A stretch of 22,121 nt of DNA, taken from NCBI GenBank assembly GCA_964449895.1, contig CAYVBY010000024.1:1-22121 (forward strand), given 5' to 3'. The notes under the pieces were generated by a model, which was given only the letters and a program-made list of their open reading frames with translations, searched no databases and was not told where the DNA came from. This stretch comes from Intestinibacter sp964449895 (lineage in GTDB: Bacteria > Bacillota > Clostridia > Peptostreptococcales > Peptostreptococcaceae). The stretch's first letter is position 1; the number at the start of each line of letters is the position of its first letter. The position numbers were made by a program, and so were the translations under genes. This document shows, one piece after another, positions 21,901 through 22,121 of the stretch.

Positions 21901-22121
21901 TTAAGCTTTATGACTACAAAGGAAATGAAGTAAAAGCAATATCTGGAACTACTGGTGTATATGATGGACTTAGAAAAGGATCTTTATACAGATACGAAGT
22001 AAGTAAAGATGGATTAAATACTGAAACAGGAACTGTAATAATAGGTACTACTCCTCAAACAATTTTTGTTGAACTTAGTGCAACAGTATACGTTACAGTA
22101 AGTAAAGATGGAGAATTCAAA
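15954..22121 (+). CDS. Giant secreted modular surface protein with GLUG-like and PEGA-like repeats (3' end outside the window)
   Basis: An uninterrupted frame of 2056 codons runs off the window end. GGGAGGAG (15940-15947) precedes the ATG. Residues 1-33 form a signal peptide (basic start, hydrophobic core, probable cut after ADA). A Glu/Gln/Thr-rich linker spans 34-85. Four modules follow, each opening with a WY(D/N) motif (Trp87, Trp590, Trp1011, Trp1638), continuing with a FxGKTIxL pattern and an FxGTF(D/N)G motif, and closing with LLNxxV...W. Modules 1, 3 and 4 carry many 20-35-residue GLUG-like repeats of the type NC(Y/I/V)NxGxI...GGI(A/V)G, suggesting a stacked beta structure. PEGA-like domains (PSDATVxxK...GxYxYxVxxxGY) stand between the modules: one, three, three, then at least two. 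No enzyme motif is seen. The C-terminus, and thus the wall anchor (sortase, CWB2 or SLH), is unknown. Adhesin or matrix scaffold is an inference. Confidence 0.9.
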   Translation, partial: MNKKFKSISAICMAICMAITMSSTSLFMVVADAIEQSEVEQVQENNQASTEDIEKTEETTEDAQKEQSREKEQAEEATESTSVKVGWYDSEKTSFEISSEDDLVLLSRIVNGTAEDAGGNKVQDSFKGKTINLEFDLDLEDVEITPIGTKENPFEGTFNGQNNKISNLNISSEEDYQGLFAYNKGTIKKINLSGKVTGKNYVGGLVAINEGTIQNINSNVTIKATEDYVGGVVGKNLGTVDRCKNSATIDARDFMGGIVGYNVSTVKRCSNSGRINCWGIDCIYNTMKGAGGITGVSKGTTEAKCIVSDCYNTGKIYGHFNGGGITGWIEEGTVQNCYNTAYVEAIWDAGGIAGAIAHINAYVKNCYNTGYITVFKGTQNSTIGTGYNYKYSGGIAGFVWGGNIDNCYNSGDIYSIEQGGGIFGGDYYQAGGSVSNCSTVGQVEGLSYIGNVVGWSGGVTQRDNIYFTPTSEHFEQIVGLLNAQVTTDNGYLGWKYENNAITQTEVYDVEFDLNPSDATVVVKNSQGNEMNTSYEGIYALANGTYTYEVSKENYESKTNTFTVNNSSKNIYVKLIKTSDLWDGESVNTDWYNDTDNSFNISTNSQLAGLIKLIDEGKDFVGKTIVLSNNINLNNKSLIQTDKEFNGTFDGASYFVQGLNGSLFKNLGKDAIVINLGIRGNGEIANTNKGKVVNSYSLTDSSLVSNNEGVVKNCYSSSNQSIVKSGTQAVDSYYIDGDNYKNEDLINSKIADLLNKNVNSKNNTYYSWTISKEETVLTKSYKATFKVKGEAGDIDDANITLYDSNNNEINKNSCKNFMTDNNIFRLINGKYSYTISRDGYVTKKGILRINGKDQTMQLTLPNAYKISFVVDPSDATVVVKNSKNKVLDLENGVYILEKGDYTYQVYKEGYWTQKGSFAATKDETININLAQTYDVVFKLNTENLKGLKINVKTENKEDVASEEDGLTYKLKDGKYTYSIKAIGYKELTGEIQVNGQKITKEISLQEAYDTSWYDSTKDSFTITNGSQLAGLAVLVNGVNSDAVDFKGKTITLASDIQLVESECDWLPIGTQKANFKGNFDGANHTISNIVLNRSDDRDVALFGAISNSTLKNVTVEGSINGRNCVAGLVGTSQSSTINNCINKVDVLAKSQVAGLVGFTYSTNFKNCINEGKLEATEGSVGGITSHFDGSQGSDKYYISNCKNNGTIITETSGCGGIIGTSLGILIEDCVNNGNVQGNKYVGGIAGSTSNVNVINSYNTGSITGKSKDSSYLGGIVGGYQTKTNEKFYLGNCYNLGKVKTEGTIAGGIVGSADNDGKNGKIYNCYNLGNVEAKDNFASIVGKTINPNIHDCYYLNITETDNDKSIFGENGSKIETEFKDGTVANLLNKNMTAQNKFRLWEVIDGITTFSDKTIDILSFSMSPSDATVTLKDSNNQVISKLNDTSYINLKENEKYTYTVERENYITKTEEFTYTPENNIIDVTLSYIPTTVMFKTTPKDVKVTVYDESDKVVEANEDGSYTLTPGEYKYYAEAEGYGLKIENFIIEKINQDTTKEISVKLEKAYNVSIKTNSTTDENITVKDKDQNTINPKEDNVYELAAGTYTYYIAADGYETYSGSFEVVDKDIEIYQELVKVYDLSWYDKNKTELIIKDKYQLKGFSAIASGKTTSVAKDDFKGKTIKLANDIELNSKDLFTKDENGKITVNSKADKWTMSGTAKFAGTFDGNDYAINGIYKVGMGGLLGIVSGTVKDITISGYIKGTNRSAGIAYQGMGNARFENCVNKCMIEANTQNAGIVAYCVKATIVNCVNEGYILGNKKVGGITALSTGATIINCVNKGKIEANTDASGIADTSKNISNCYNLGEITAPKAAGISNTCTSIDNCINYGKVTGITSKCAISNVAIKDTMINNYYLKDSCSQGVIGDDVEGQVEAKSSKELADGSVATLLNAKVTKENDYKSWTVIDGKTVFGSNDLSINASVKGATIKLYDYKGNEVKAISGTTGVYDGLRKGSLYRYEVSKDGLNTETGTVIIGTTPQTIFVELSATVYVTVSKDGEFK
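16212..17471 (+). repeat. Surface protein module 1: WYD unit with long GLUG-like array
   Basis: Residues 87-506. It begins WYDSEKTSFEISSEDDL, passes FKGKTINL and FEGTFNGQNNKISNL, then carries about nine GLUG-like repeats. Examples are VGGLVAINEGTIQNIN, VGGVVGKNLGTVDRCKNSATI, MGGIVGYNVSTVKRCSNSG, GGGITGWIEEGTVQNCYN and SGGIAGFVWGGNIDNCYN. It ends with IVGLLNAQVTTDNGYLGW. Many repeats carry a Cys at the same turn position (RCKNS, RCSNS, DCYNTG, NCYNTA, NCYNTG, NCYNSG). Confidence 0.8.
17472..17690 (+). repeat. PEGA-like domain block 1 (one copy)
   Basis: Residues 507 to about 578: YDVEFDLNPSDATVVVKN, then YALANGTYTYEVSKENYESK, then a final strand ending IYVKLIKT. This is the beta-sandwich PEGA pattern of surface proteins (hydrophobic strand, P-x-D-A-x-V, G-x-Y-x-Y, aromatic, final strand). 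Confidence 0.65.
17721..18287 (+). repeat. Surface protein module 2: shortened WYN unit
   Basis: Residues 590-778. It opens WYNDTDNSFNISTNSQLAGL and has FVGKTIVL, FNGTFDGASYFVQGL and the closing IADLLNKNVNSKNN...YYSW. Only one or two degenerate repeats remain (VVNSYSLTDSS, VVKNCYSSSN), with no GGIxG element. It is less than half the length of module 1. Confidence 0.7.
18291..18970 (+). repeat. PEGA-like domain block 2 (three tandem copies)
   Basis: The copies start near 18291 (YKATFKVKGEAGDIDDANITLYD), 18540 (YKISFVVDPSDATVVVKNSKN) and 18747 (YDVVFKLNTENLKGLKINV). Each has the internal GxYxYxIxxxGY strand pair (GKYSYTISRDGY, GDYTYQVYKEGY, GKYTYSIKAIGY). The middle copy is the closest to the single copy in block 1. 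Confidence 0.65.
18984..20185 (+). repeat. Surface protein module 3: WYD unit with long GLUG-like array
   Basis: Residues 1011 to about 1411. It opens WYDSTKDSFTITNGSQLAGL and has FKGKTITL, WLPIG and FKGNFDGANHTISNI. About eight repeats follow (NCVAGLVGTSQSSTINNCIN, VAGLVGFTYSTNFKNCINEG, VGGIAGSTSNVNVINSYNTG, AGGIVGSADNDG...NCYNLG). It closes with VANLLNKNMTAQNKFRLW. Confidence 0.8.
20190..20850 (+). repeat. PEGA-like domain block 3 (three tandem copies)
   Basis: The copies start near 20190 (LSFSMSPSDATVTLKDSNN), 20412 (TTVMFKTTPKDVKVTVYDE) and 20637 (YNVSIKTNSTTDENITVKD). The internal strand pairs are EKYTYTVERENY, GEYKYYAEAEGY and GTYTYYIAADGY. Confidence 0.62.
20865..21861 (+). repeat. 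Surface protein module 4: WYD unit with medium GLUG-like array
   Basis: Residues 1638 to about 1969. It opens WYDKNKTELIIKDKYQLKG and has FKGKTIKLANDIEL and FAGTFDGNDYAINGI. About seven short repeats follow (RSAGIAYQGMGNARFENCVN, NAGIVAYCVKATIVNCVNEG, VGGITALSTGATIINCVNKG, DASGIADTSKNISNCYNLG). It closes VATLLNAKVTKENDYKSW. Another PEGA-like copy starts near 21864 (LSINASVKGATIKLYDYKG) and a further one near 22083, cut by the window end. Confidence 0.78.

Noticed and set aside
15954..22121. CRISPR-like or DNA-level tandem repeat in the right part
   Set aside because: The repetition is at protein level. At DNA level only short identical words such as GATGCTACTGTA recur, with irregular spacing, all inside an intact reading frame.
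1..22121. Mobile elements, tRNA or rRNA genes
   Set aside because: No transposase or integrase motif, terminal repeats of an insertion sequence, cloverleaf or rRNA sequence was recognised; the nested hairpin at 1412-1517 was considered as a mini-element but not called as one.

Overview
The window looks like chromosome of a low-GC, endospore-forming anaerobic Firmicute, most likely a member of the Peptostreptococcaceae close to Clostridioides, Romboutsia or Paeniclostridium. The reasons are the very AT-rich DNA, strong AAAGGAG/GGAGG ribosome binding sites, a small acid-soluble spore protein gene, a lipoprotein cell-wall amidase, and the block rpoN-cggR-gap-pgk-tpiA-gpmI-eno. All recognisable genes are on the + strand. 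The genus is an inference; no rRNA or tRNA is present to settle it.

Left part (1-6334), household and envelope genes. The window opens with the last 35 codons of a gene that looks like an iron-sulfur L-serine dehydratase, closed by a strong terminator. Then follow an M20 peptidase/amidohydrolase, an unusual three-tier nested hairpin, a lipoprotein N-acetylmuramoyl-L-alanine amidase, and a cytoplasmic gamma-glutamyltransferase-like hydrolase with a perfect palindromic terminator. Next is a probable operon of an alpha/beta-type spore protein (SspF-like), a SAM-dependent methyltransferase that overlaps it by 14 nt, and the redox chaperone gene hslO.

Middle part (6335-15482), sigma-54 and glycolysis. 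rpoN precedes cggR, the central glycolytic gene repressor. A two-copy GGAC/GTC element like the Bacillus CggR operator lies just upstream of cggR, and a near-consensus CcpA (cre) site lies further upstream. gap follows and ends in its own hairpin. pgk-tpiA-gpmI then forms a second group with a candidate extended -10 promoter, and eno has a good sigma-A promoter of its own. Together the five enzymes convert glyceraldehyde-3-phosphate/DHAP to phosphoenolpyruvate. The hairpin and internal promoters suggest at least three overlapping transcription units rather than one.

Right part (15483-22121). A 471-bp gap holds a small predicted stem structure immediately followed by a strong intrinsic terminator, three imperfect copies of a TAG/TAA trinucleotide tract, and a strong ribosome binding site. 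It leads into a giant open reading frame (15954 to beyond the window, at least 2056 codons) for a secreted, modular surface protein. It alternates four large WYD-...-LLN-...-W modules, three of them rich in GLUG-like repeats with regularly recurring NCYN motifs, with clusters of PEGA-like domains. It is the least explained object in the window. No mobile elements, CRISPR arrays, tRNAs or rRNAs were seen.
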